64,000 nt of DNA from Lachnospiraceae bacterium (lineage in GTDB: Bacteria; Bacillota; Clostridia; Lachnospirales; Lachnospiraceae), in the NCBI GenBank assembly GCA_900770785.1, contig CAAGLJ010000071.1, positions 11,638 through 75,637 of the forward strand, written 5' to 3'. The position numbers and the translations under genes are program-made. Position 1 is the first letter of the stretch. Each line of letters opens with the position of its first letter. The notes beneath the pieces are model-generated. The model saw only the letters and a program-made list of their open reading frames with translations. It did not search any database and was not told the origin of the DNA. Of the stretch, positions 51,204 to 58,668 are shown in pieces.

Positions 51204-51232
51204 CTGCCGAAAACGGCAGAATGTGAGGAGTT
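51204..51232 (+). promoter_or_regulatory. Hairpin-AUG-SD start element before the PGM-like kinase
   Basis: CTGCCG-AAAA-CGGCAG (51204-51219) is followed by A, ATGTGAGG and, 12 nt after the first ATG (51221), the start ATG 51233. Here the first AUG is followed at once by a UGA stop, so it cannot begin the protein; its conserved place suggests an RNA role. Confidence 0.65.
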
Positions 51233-52435
51233 ATGAAATATATCGTTGTTTTGGGAGACGGTATGTCGGATGAACCTATCGAATCTCTGGGAGGAAAAAC
51301 ACCTTTGGCTTATGCCAAAACCCCGGTTATGGATGCTTTAAGCAAAAAAAGCGAGCTTGGTCTGGTTCAGACCATTCCCGAAGGGATGAAGCCGGGCTCT
51401 GATACAGCTAATCTGGCGGTAATGGGCTACGACCCCAGGATTTATTATTCCGGACGTTCCCCACTGGAGGCCTTAAGCATCGGTGTTCCCATGAAAGATA
51501 CCGACATTGCCCTTCGCTGTAATATTGTAACTATATCGGAGGATGAGGTTTCCTTTGAGGAAAAGACCATTATTGATCACAGCTCAGGAGAAATCAGTAC
51601 CGAAGACTGTGCCATACTTCTGGAGGCAGTGAAAAAGGAGCTGGAAGGAAAGGGCTATCATTTTTATGTGGGAACCAGCTATCGCCACTGTCTGATTTGG
51701 GAAAATGGCCAGGTGGTAGAGCTGACACCTCCCCATGATGTTTTGACCCAGGCCATTGGCCAGTATCTGCCTGAGGACAGGACGCTCAGAGAAATGATGA
51801 AGAAGAGCCATGATATTTTAAAGAATCATCCTATTAATGTGGAAAGAAAGAAGCAGGGATTAAATCCTGCCAACTGCTGTTGGTTCTGGGGAGCGGGCAC
51901 CAGACCGGCATTAAAGAATTTTCAGGAAAAAACGGGAAAAAAGGGTATAGTTATCTCGGCAGTGGATCTGTTAAAGGGAATTGCGGTAGGTGCGGGGATG
52001 AGTGCACCTGCAGTGGAAGGAGCAAATGGCGGTTTACATACGAATTACGAGGGAAAGGTGAGTCGTTTGCTGCAGGCTTTATGCGAAGAGGACTATGATT
52101 TTGCCTATCTGCATATTGAAGCTCCCGACGAAATGGGACATCAGGGCAGTGTAGAGAGAAAGATTCAGGCGATTGAATATCTGGATGAACGGGTTCTTGG
52201 GCCCTTGACCAGTACATTGGAGAAAAATGGTGTGGATTACCGGCTTCTTGTTTTGCCGGATCATCCTACGCCGGTTCGGGTGAGAACCCACACCTCTGAC
52301 AGTGTGCCTTATTTTCTTTACGACAGTACAGAACCGGGAGAATACAGCTGGGCATATAATGAGGAAGAGGCGAAGAAAAGCGGAAACTTTGTTGCCGAAG
52401 GCTATACTCTGATCGATAAGTTGTTTTCGGTATAA
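51233..52435 (+). CDS. Phosphoglycerate-mutase-like metalloenzyme, proposed homoserine kinase
   Basis: 400 residues of the archaeal-type (cofactor-independent) phosphoglycerate mutase family. Metal/catalytic signatures are VVLGDGMSDEPIESLGGKTPL, GSDTANLAVMGYDP (Ser nucleophile), and EAPDEMGHQGSVERKI and VLPDHPTPVRVRTH. Flanked by hom and aspartokinase and with no classical thrB in the window, it fits the subfamily annotated as proposed homoserine kinase. Glycolytic mutase activity cannot be excluded from sequence alone. Start ATG 51233. Confidence 0.85.
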   Translation: MKYIVVLGDGMSDEPIESLGGKTPLAYAKTPVMDALSKKSELGLVQTIPEGMKPGSDTANLAVMGYDPRIYYSGRSPLEALSIGVPMKDTDIALRCNIVTISEDEVSFEEKTIIDHSSGEISTEDCAILLEAVKKELEGKGYHFYVGTSYRHCLIWENGQVVELTPPHDVLTQAIGQYLPEDRTLREMMKKSHDILKNHPINVERKKQGLNPANCCWFWGAGTRPALKNFQEKTGKKGIVISAVDLLKGIAVGAGMSAPAVEGANGGLHTNYEGKVSRLLQALCEEDYDFAYLHIEAPDEMGHQGSVERKIQAIEYLDERVLGPLTSTLEKNGVDYRLLVLPDHPTPVRVRTHTSDSVPYFLYDSTEPGEYSWAYNEEEAKKSGNFVAEGYTLIDKLFSV

Positions 52436-52457
52436 AAAACCAGGAGGTTGACTTTTA

Positions 52458-53777
52458 ATGAAAAAAGTAGTGAAATTTGGCGGAAGCTCTCTTGCCAGTG
52501 CACAGCAGTTTATGAAGGTGGGTGAAATTGTTCGTGCCCAGGAGGAACGCAAGTATGTGGTTCCCTCTGCACCGGGAAAGCGTTTCGACGGGGACACTAA
52601 GGTGACGGATATGCTTTATGACTGCTACCGGGATGCAGAAGAAGGCAAAAATTTTAAAGGAAAACTGAAGGCCATTAAGGCAAGATATGATGAGATTATT
52701 GCCGGGCTGAAACTCCCTCTGTCTTTGGACAGTGAATTTAAGACTATTGAAGAGGAGTTTAAGAAGCAGGCAGGAGAAAACTACGCGGCTTCCCGGGGAG
52801 AATACTTAAATGGTATCATTATGGCAGATTATCTGGGATACGCCTTTATCGATTCAGCCAAGGTCATTTTTTTTAAGGAAGATGGAAGCTATGATGAGGA
52901 GAAAACCAAAGAGATACTGGCTGCCGAGCTTTCCAGACATGATCGGGCAGTGATTCCCGGCTTCTACGGAAGCCTTCCTGACGGAACCGTAAAGACCTTT
53001 TCCCGGGGAGGCTCCGATATCACCGGCTCCATCGTGGCACAGGCGACACATGCCGATGTCTATGAGAACTGGACCGACGTTTCCGGATTTTTGATTGCGG
53101 ATCCCAGGATTATCGATAAGCCAGTAGGGATTGATACGATTACCTATCGGGAATTGCGGGAGCTTTCTTATATGGGGGCTACCGTTTTGCATGAGGACGC
53201 TATTTTCCCGGTAAGAAAAGAAGGTATTCCCATTAACATCCGAAATACCAATGCTCCCGAGGATAACGGTACCTGGATTGTGGAAAGCACCTGTCAGAAG
53301 TCCAAGTATGTCATCACCGGAATTGCCGGAAAAAGAGGCTTCTGTTCCATTAATATTGAGAAGGATATGATGAATGCTGAAATCGGCTTTGGGCGTAAAG
53401 TGCTTAATGTGTTTGAGGATAATGGTATTTCCTTTGAGCATATGCCTTCCGGTATCGACACTCTGACCGTATTTGTTCATCAGGATGAATTTATGGATAA
53501 GGAGCAGCAGGTGGTAACCGGTATCCATCGTCTGGCAAAACCGGATACCATCGATATTGAAGCTGATCTGGCTTTGATTGCCGTTGTGGGACGGGGAATG
53601 AAATCCACCCGGGGTACTGCGGGAAGAATTTTCTCTGCATTGGCTCACGCCAAGGTGAACGTAAAAATGATTGACCAGGGCTCCAGCGAGCTGAACATCA
53701 TTATCGGCGTCACCAATGATGATTTTGAAACGGCTATTCGGGCCATTTATAATATGTTTGTTGAGCCGGTTACTTAA
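52458..53777 (+). CDS. lysC: Aspartate kinase
   Basis: 439 residues. Start VVKFGGSSLASAQQF holds the ATP-site KFGGSS. FSRGGSDITGSIVAQ, ENWTDVSGFLIADPRII and LSYMGATVLHEDAIFPV follow. Two ACT domains occupy the C-terminal ~130 residues (IEKDMMNAEIGFGRKVLNVF and LIAVVGRGMKSTRGTAG). First step of the aspartate family pathway, feedback-regulated. Starts after AGGAGG and shares the cluster with hom and the PGM-like kinase. Confidence 0.97.
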   Translation: MKKVVKFGGSSLASAQQFMKVGEIVRAQEERKYVVPSAPGKRFDGDTKVTDMLYDCYRDAEEGKNFKGKLKAIKARYDEIIAGLKLPLSLDSEFKTIEEEFKKQAGENYAASRGEYLNGIIMADYLGYAFIDSAKVIFFKEDGSYDEEKTKEILAAELSRHDRAVIPGFYGSLPDGTVKTFSRGGSDITGSIVAQATHADVYENWTDVSGFLIADPRIIDKPVGIDTITYRELRELSYMGATVLHEDAIFPVRKEGIPINIRNTNAPEDNGTWIVESTCQKSKYVITGIAGKRGFCSINIEKDMMNAEIGFGRKVLNVFEDNGISFEHMPSGIDTLTVFVHQDEFMDKEQQVVTGIHRLAKPDTIDIEADLALIAVVGRGMKSTRGTAGRIFSALAHAKVNVKMIDQGSSELNIIIGVTNDDFETAIRAIYNMFVEPVT

Positions 53778-53803
53778 GGACTTATCGAAAACAGCACACT
53801 GGT

Positions 53804-53835
53804 GGGCATGGAGAGCAAAATTTTTCTCCATGCCC
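53804..53835 (+). terminator. Hairpin after aspartate kinase
   Basis: GGGCATGGAGA (53804-53814) pairs perfectly with TCTCCATGCCC (53825-53835). There is no T run after it, so it may terminate with help or only stabilise the message. Confidence 0.6.
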
Positions 53836-53967
53836 CAAGTACGTTAGAAGGAAGGTGAGTCCATAGAGAAATAAAAACAGAAAAAAACAAGAAGAAATAA
53901 AAAGAAAATAGAAAATTCAATAAAAAGAAATAAAAAAGCGAAAAATAGAAAAAATTATAGAAATTTG

Positions 53968-53995
53968 TTGACAAATTATTTTTGGGTGCTATAAT
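53968..53995 (+). promoter_or_regulatory. Strong extended -10 promoter of the candidate noncoding RNA
   Basis: TTGACA (53968-53973), 16 bp, TATAAT (53990-53995) with the TG of an extended -10 before it. About 100 nt of A-rich sequence upstream (53860-53960) resembles an UP element. Confidence 0.8.
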
Positions 53996-54001
53996 AAACA
54001 T

Positions 54002-54456
54002 ATAAACAAAAGAGAAAAGAACAGCAAGATACTCAAGAGGAAAAGAGTAAATACGAAAGAAAGGAAGGTACGGTCCACCAGATACATAAGATTTTGTTCA
54101 AACTTAAGGTAACCGCATTCGAAGAAAGTACGCAGGAGTTTTATCCGGGTGCATGGCACATAAGATAAACAGAGTACAAAAGATAAAATAACAGTGAAAG
54201 AGCAGTTGAAGAATAATCCGAAAGGGATGAGAGGAAGGAAGAAGCGGTACCGACTATCGGATTTCAAGTACATCAGAAGAAGGTAATGGCAGGAGAGAAG
54301 CATTACAGTACATAAGTACAAGATGAGGATGGAAAGAGTGCGAGGAACAAGTGAATAGGGAAGAGAGTGAATAAATAGAAATGGAGGGTAAGCCATTGGA
54401 GATCACGATATAGAAGCGGGTATCAATAAAAGAGATTGATGCCCGCTTTGAATTTT
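54002..54456 (+). ncRNA. Candidate noncoding RNA or long leader, about 450 nt
   Basis: This is the largest gene-free stretch in the window (53778-54503). A near-consensus promoter precedes it and a 13-bp GC-rich hairpin (AAGCGGGTATCAA, 54414-54426, with TTGATGCCCGCTT, 54436-54448) ends it. The sequence is purine-rich and has stops in every + strand frame; the longest start-led peptide is short and very basic (from 54227). It shows none of the conserved sequences of RNase P, tmRNA, 6S, SRP RNA or a T-box that I can recognise. It could be an independent RNA or a leader controlling the hexosaminidase gene 48 nt downstream. Confidence 0.55.
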
Positions 54457-54503
54457 GTTATACTGAGAAAAGTGAAAAATTAATTGTTTGCCTGGAGGGT
54501 AGC

Positions 54504-55847
54504 GTGAGTAAGACGATAAAGACTAATGACGGAGAAATTCTGAGTGCTGAAGAGAAGAGGGAATTAAGGCGGCAGCGGAGAGTGCGGAATCTGGTTTTTG
54601 CCTATGTGGGTCTGGTGATATTCGTTTTAGCTTTAGCAGTGGGAATTTTTTTTGGTATACGGGCTCTGCAAAGCGTCCTTAATGAAAAGGAGCAGGTTCA
54701 GCAGATTGAAGAGCAGTTATCCATGATGGAGCAGGAAGAGAATGGGATGCAGGAAGAGGAGCTTCCTGTGATGGCCGGGCAGCCCAGTGAGGCAGAGCTT
54801 CTGGATGAGATTATTTCATCACGAATATCCCAGATGACTCTGGAGGAGAAGGTGGCAGGACTTTTTATCGTAACTCCTGAGTCGATTACCGGGGTAGGTA
54901 CAGCGGTTCAGGCAGGTGACGGAACCAGAGAAGCTCTGGAGAAGTATCCGGTGGGAGGAATCATTTATTCCAAGCAGAATATCCAGTCGGAAGAGCAGAT
55001 TAAGACGATGCTGGCAAACACGGCCTCCTATAGTAAAACACCCCTGTTTCTGGCAGTGGATGAAGAGGGGGGTAGCGTTACCAGAGTGGCAGCTGCCCTT
55101 AATCTGGAGAATGTGGGAAACATGAGCGATATTGGAGCTTCCCAGGATGCCGGTCAGGCTTATGCAGCCATGCAGAACGTGGGTACATATTTGTCAGGCT
55201 ATGGATTTAACCTTGATTTTGCTCCCATGGCAGATGTGATGACTAATCCGGAGAACGATGCTATTGCAAAACGCTCCTTTGGCAGTGATGCGGCTCTGGT
55301 GTCAGATATGGTAGTAGCAGCAGCCAATGGCCTGAAGGATAGCGGCATAACCTCCTGTCTGAAGCATTTTCCCGGTATCGGATCGGCGGGAGAGGATACC
55401 CATAACGGATTGGTTCTGGTAGAGAAAAGCCTGGAGGAACTGCAGCAGACGGATTTACTTCCTTTTATCACAGGAATTGAAGCAGGTGTACCTATGATTA
55501 TGGTAGGGCATATCTCTCTGCCGCAGGTGGTAGGGGACAATACCCCTGCGAGTATGTCCTCTGTAGTGATTGCGGATTTGCTCAGAGGGCAGCTTGGCTT
55601 TAATGGTGTCGTTATTACGGATGCTATGGATATGAAGGCTATTACAGAATATTATGGTGCAGACGAGGCTGCTATCATGGCACTCAGGGCGGGAGCCGAT
55701 ATGATTCTTATGCCGGAGGATTTTGAGCTGGCCTTTGAAGGGGTTATTACGGCAGTACAGGATGGTACGATCAGCGAAGAAAGAATTAATGATTCTCTGA
55801 CCAGGGTATACCGGATTAAATATGCGGATTCAGTGGGGGCAGAATAG
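54504..55847 (+). CDS. Glycoside hydrolase family 3, beta-N-acetylhexosaminidase (NagZ-like)
   Basis: 447 residues from GTG 54504 behind TGGAGGG. An N-terminal membrane helix at ~31-52 anchors it, followed by a Glu-rich linker. GH3 features: AVDEEGGSVTRVA, CLKHFPGIGSAGEDTHNG with the catalytic-dyad His, and the nucleophile Asp in VVITDAMDM. Likely cleaves N-acetylglucosamine residues from peptidoglycan fragments at the cell surface. The KHFPG loop is slightly longer than in Gram-negative NagZ. Confidence 0.92.
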   Translation: MSKTIKTNDGEILSAEEKRELRRQRRVRNLVFAYVGLVIFVLALAVGIFFGIRALQSVLNEKEQVQQIEEQLSMMEQEENGMQEEELPVMAGQPSEAELLDEIISSRISQMTLEEKVAGLFIVTPESITGVGTAVQAGDGTREALEKYPVGGIIYSKQNIQSEEQIKTMLANTASYSKTPLFLAVDEEGGSVTRVAAALNLENVGNMSDIGASQDAGQAYAAMQNVGTYLSGYGFNLDFAPMADVMTNPENDAIAKRSFGSDAALVSDMVVAAANGLKDSGITSCLKHFPGIGSAGEDTHNGLVLVEKSLEELQQTDLLPFITGIEAGVPMIMVGHISLPQVVGDNTPASMSSVVIADLLRGQLGFNGVVITDAMDMKAITEYYGADEAAIMALRAGADMILMPEDFELAFEGVITAVQDGTISEERINDSLTRVYRIKYADSVGAE

Positions 55848-55900
55848 ATAATAGATGCTTGCAGTGGGGCAGGAATAAAGAAACCGAATCATCGGAATAG

Positions 55901-55949
55901 AACAGGATATTGCATCTTCTTTTCAGAAGGTGGAATATCCTGTTTTTTT
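55901..55949 (+). terminator. Terminator after the GH3 gene
   Basis: AACAGGATATT (55901-55911) pairs with AATATCCTGTT (55934-55944), followed by TTTTT. Confidence 0.85.
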
Positions 55950-55969
55950 CTGAAAGGGATTGACAAAGA

Positions 55970-56012
55970 TAATTTATGGTATTAGACTAGAACTAAAATT
56001 AGAAATAACTAA
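55970..56012 (+). promoter_or_regulatory. Promoter of feoA with overlapping DtxR-type boxes
   Basis: TTGACA (55970-55975), 18 bp, TAAAAT (55994-55999). Boxes of the form TTAG-N6-CTAA overlap or follow the -10: 55999-56012 (TTAGAAATAACTAA) and, with one extra base, 55982-55996. This is the symmetry of DtxR/IdeR/MntR sites. A DtxR-family gene lies at 63.3 kb. Confidence 0.75.
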
Positions 56013-56050
56013 CAAACAGTAGTTTTATATATGGACTACAGGAGGGGAGT

Positions 56051-56263
56051 ATGAATTTAGTTGATGCCAATGTAGGAGAAGAATACATTATTAAGGACAT
56101 TGTAACGGATGATGAGGAGCTGAACGCATTTCTTTTTTCTCTGGGATGCTACAGTGGAGAACCGGTTACCGTAATCTCTCACAGCAGGAGCAGCTGTGTC
56201 ATTTCCGTTAAGGATGCCAGATATAACATTGATAACGATTTAGCAAGAGCTATTTCAGTATAG
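56051..56263 (+). CDS. feoA: FeoA domain protein
   Basis: 70 residues, SH3-like FeoA fold (VDANVGEEYIIKDIVTDDEELNAF, LFSLGCYSGEPVTVISHSRSS). Needed for FeoB activity. Start ATG 56051 behind AGGAGGGG. First gene of the operon, about 100 nt before feoB. Confidence 0.93.
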   Translation: MNLVDANVGEEYIIKDIVTDDEELNAFLFSLGCYSGEPVTVISHSRSSCVISVKDARYNIDNDLARAISV

Positions 56264-56299
56264 AAGAGTGGAAGAGAATCACTTTTTTATACTAAACAG

Positions 56300-56313
56300 T
56301 TAGTTTTAACTAA
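56300..56313 (+). promoter_or_regulatory. DtxR-type box between feoA and feoB
   Basis: TTAGTTTTAACTAA is a clean TTAG-N6-CTAA inverted repeat, the same class as the boxes before feoA. It may add a second control point for feoB. Confidence 0.7.
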
Positions 56314-56361
56314 TAAAAAATACAAATTATCTTATTAAAAGAAAAAGCGGGAGGATGCAAA

Positions 56362-58359
56362 ATGAGAATTGCGTTAGCGGGAAACCCTAACAGTGGAAAA
56401 ACGACGATGTATAATGCACTGACGGGAAGAAATGAACGTGTTGGTAACTGGGCAGGTGTAACAGTAGAGAAAAAGGAAAGTCCAATTAAGAAAAACTACT
56501 ATGATGGGACAGATGAGCTGATTGCAGTAGATCTTCCGGGGGCCTATTCCATGTCTCCTTTTACTTCGGAGGAGAGCATTACCAGCGGCTATGTAAAAAA
56601 TGAGCATCCGAATGCGATTATCAACATCGTTGATGCCACCAATCTCAGCCGCAGTCTGTTCTTTACTACACAGCTTCTGGAGCTTGGGATTCCGGTTGTA
56701 GTGGCTCTGAATAAAAGCGATATTAATGAGAAGAAGGATACCGAAATTAACCTGGAGCTTCTTTCAGAAAAAATCGGCTGTCCGGTAATCAGGACGGTAT
56801 CCATTCAGACGGGAAGCAATGGCTTAAAGGAGGTTGTAGAGAAGGCGGTTTCTTTAAAGGGTGCAGGACAAAAGGCGGTATATATACAGGAGGATATCGA
56901 TTTACATAATAAAGCAGAGGTGGAAGCGGCTGACAGAAAGCGTTTTGCCTTTGTAAATGAAATTGTAAAAGAGGTTGAAAAGCGTAAGATTTTAACCAGA
57001 GAAAAAAACAGGCAGGATCAGATTGATGCAATTCTTACCAACAAATTTGCAGGAATTCCGATTTTTGCCGTAATCATGTTTTTGGTGTTTTATATCTCTC
57101 AGTCAACTGTAGGAACCTGGATTGCAGACTGGCTGGTAGGATGGATTGAAACCTTCCAGGAGTGGGTCGCAGGACAGGTGGAAGGGGCATCACCCATTTT
57201 GCAATCCCTGCTGGTTGATGGTGTTATTGGCGGTGTTGGTGCAGTTGTGGGCTTTTTGCCATTAGTAATGGTAATGTATTTCCTTATTGCCTTACTGGAG
57301 GATTGCGGCTATATGGCCAGAGCAACCGTCGTATTGGATCCGATTTTTAAAAGAGTGGGACTTTCGGGCAAATCCGTCATCCCCATGGTCATTGGAACAG
57401 GATGTGCAATCCCCGGAATCATGTCCTGCCGTACCATTCGCAACGAAAGGGAACGCAGAGCTACTGCAATGCTGACTCCCTTTATGCCCTGTGGAGCAAA
57501 ACTACCTGTTATTGCCCTCTTTGTGGGTGCCTTTTTTCCAGAGGCCTCCTGGATAGGGACATTAATGTATTTTGCAGGAATTCTGTTAATTTTAGCCGGT
57601 GCTTTATTGGTGAAGCAGATTACCGGATACAAATACAGGAAGTCATTCTTTATCATTGAGCTTCCTGAATATAAGATTCCCAGCCTTAAGAGAGCTACAC
57701 TTTCTATGCTGGCCAGGGGTAAAGCCTATATTGTCAAGGCAGGTACCATTATTCTGGTATGTAATGCCATCGTTCAGATTATGCAGACCTTTAACTGGCA
57801 GCTTCAGGCTGTGGAGGAAGGAATGGAAAGCACCTCTATTCTTGCAACGATTGCTTCTCCTGTTGCGGTTCTGTTGATTCCTATCGTGGGAATTGCTGCA
57901 TGGCAGTTGGCGGCAGCAGCGATTACCGGCTTTATTGCGAAAGAAAATGTTGTAGGTACGTTGGCGGTTTGTTATGGTCTCAGTGCTTTCATTGATACAG
58001 AAGAGCTGGCTTTAATCGGCAGTGGAAATGAAGTGGCAGTAGCTATGGGGCTGACGAAAGTGGCAGCTTTGGCTTACCTGATGTTTAATCTGTTTACCCC
58101 TCCCTGTTTTGCGGCATTGGGGGCAATGAATTCAGAAATGCAGGATAAAAAATGGCTTTGGGGAGGTATAGCCCTACAGCTGGCAACCGGATATACCGTT
58201 GCCTTTCTGGTATACCAGCTGGGAACCCTGATTACTACAGGAAGTGTAGGAGCGGGATTTGCAGGAGGACTGATTGCGGTAATCGTCTTTGCAGTAATTG
58301 TAGCAGGGCTTATCAGAAAAAATAACAGAGGCTTTGTGGCAGAGTATAAGTTAAGCTGA
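56362..58359 (+). CDS. feoB: Ferrous iron transport protein B
   Basis: 665 residues. G domain with GNPNSGKTTMYNALTG, G3 DLPGAYSMSPFTSEE and G4 NKSDI; then the membrane part with two Gate domains and IGTGCAIPGIMSCRTIRNERER. Imports Fe2+. Shorter than the fused system at 31 kb. ATG follows GGGAGGA. The Cys-rich small protein gene follows 28 nt later. Confidence 0.96.
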   Translation: MRIALAGNPNSGKTTMYNALTGRNERVGNWAGVTVEKKESPIKKNYYDGTDELIAVDLPGAYSMSPFTSEESITSGYVKNEHPNAIINIVDATNLSRSLFFTTQLLELGIPVVVALNKSDINEKKDTEINLELLSEKIGCPVIRTVSIQTGSNGLKEVVEKAVSLKGAGQKAVYIQEDIDLHNKAEVEAADRKRFAFVNEIVKEVEKRKILTREKNRQDQIDAILTNKFAGIPIFAVIMFLVFYISQSTVGTWIADWLVGWIETFQEWVAGQVEGASPILQSLLVDGVIGGVGAVVGFLPLVMVMYFLIALLEDCGYMARATVVLDPIFKRVGLSGKSVIPMVIGTGCAIPGIMSCRTIRNERERRATAMLTPFMPCGAKLPVIALFVGAFFPEASWIGTLMYFAGILLILAGALLVKQITGYKYRKSFFIIELPEYKIPSLKRATLSMLARGKAYIVKAGTIILVCNAIVQIMQTFNWQLQAVEEGMESTSILATIASPVAVLLIPIVGIAAWQLAAAAITGFIAKENVVGTLAVCYGLSAFIDTEELALIGSGNEVAVAMGLTKVAALAYLMFNLFTPPCFAALGAMNSEMQDKKWLWGGIALQLATGYTVAFLVYQLGTLITTGSVGAGFAGGLIAVIVFAVIVAGLIRKNNRGFVAEYKLS

Positions 58360-58387
58360 ATCGGTTAGTGAAGAAGGAGTAGCAAGT

Positions 58388-58570
58388 ATGGCGAATTTCA
58401 TCGTTGCAGCAATTCTGGCGATTATGATTGGGGCAGCAATCCTCTATATCGTTAAGGAAAAGAAGAAGGGAACCAGATGTATTGGCTGTCCGTCAGCAGG
58501 ACAATGTACGTCGGGGGTCACTGCTCATGGAGGCTGTGAGTGCGGCTGCCATTCCCATGCGGAAGGATAG
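58388..58570 (+). CDS. FeoB-associated Cys-rich membrane protein
   Basis: 60 residues: one membrane helix (FIVAAILAIMIGAAILYIV), a basic stretch, and a Cys/His-rich tail with CIGCPSAGQC and CECGCHSH. This is the small protein family that follows feoB in many Firmicutes and is thought to assist FeoB, perhaps in metal handling. ATG follows AAGGAG. Confidence 0.9.
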   Translation: MANFIVAAILAIMIGAAILYIVKEKKKGTRCIGCPSAGQCTSGVTAHGGCECGCHSHAEG

Positions 58571-58591
58571 GAAAAGGATAAAAGAATAAAA

Positions 58592-58657
58592 GAGGCTGTC
58601 GCCGGTCGGTAAACTGCTCTTTCTCGAAGCAGTTTACTGACCGGCGACAGCCTTTTA
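58592..58657. terminator. Bidirectional terminator between the feo operon and pepF
   Basis: A long stem: AGGCTGTCGCCGG... (58593 on) pairs with its complement ending ~58652, about 26 bp with one mismatch, then TTTTATT. It serves both convergent units. Confidence 0.85.
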
Positions 58658-58668
58658 TTGTAAAAGCA

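Noticed and set aside
53989..54396. A 135-codon open frame on the - strand with a hydrophobic product
   Set aside because: It is the complement of a purine-rich tract, which gives Leu/Phe/Ser-rich translations by composition. There is no ribosome site, and the + strand has a clear promoter and terminator.
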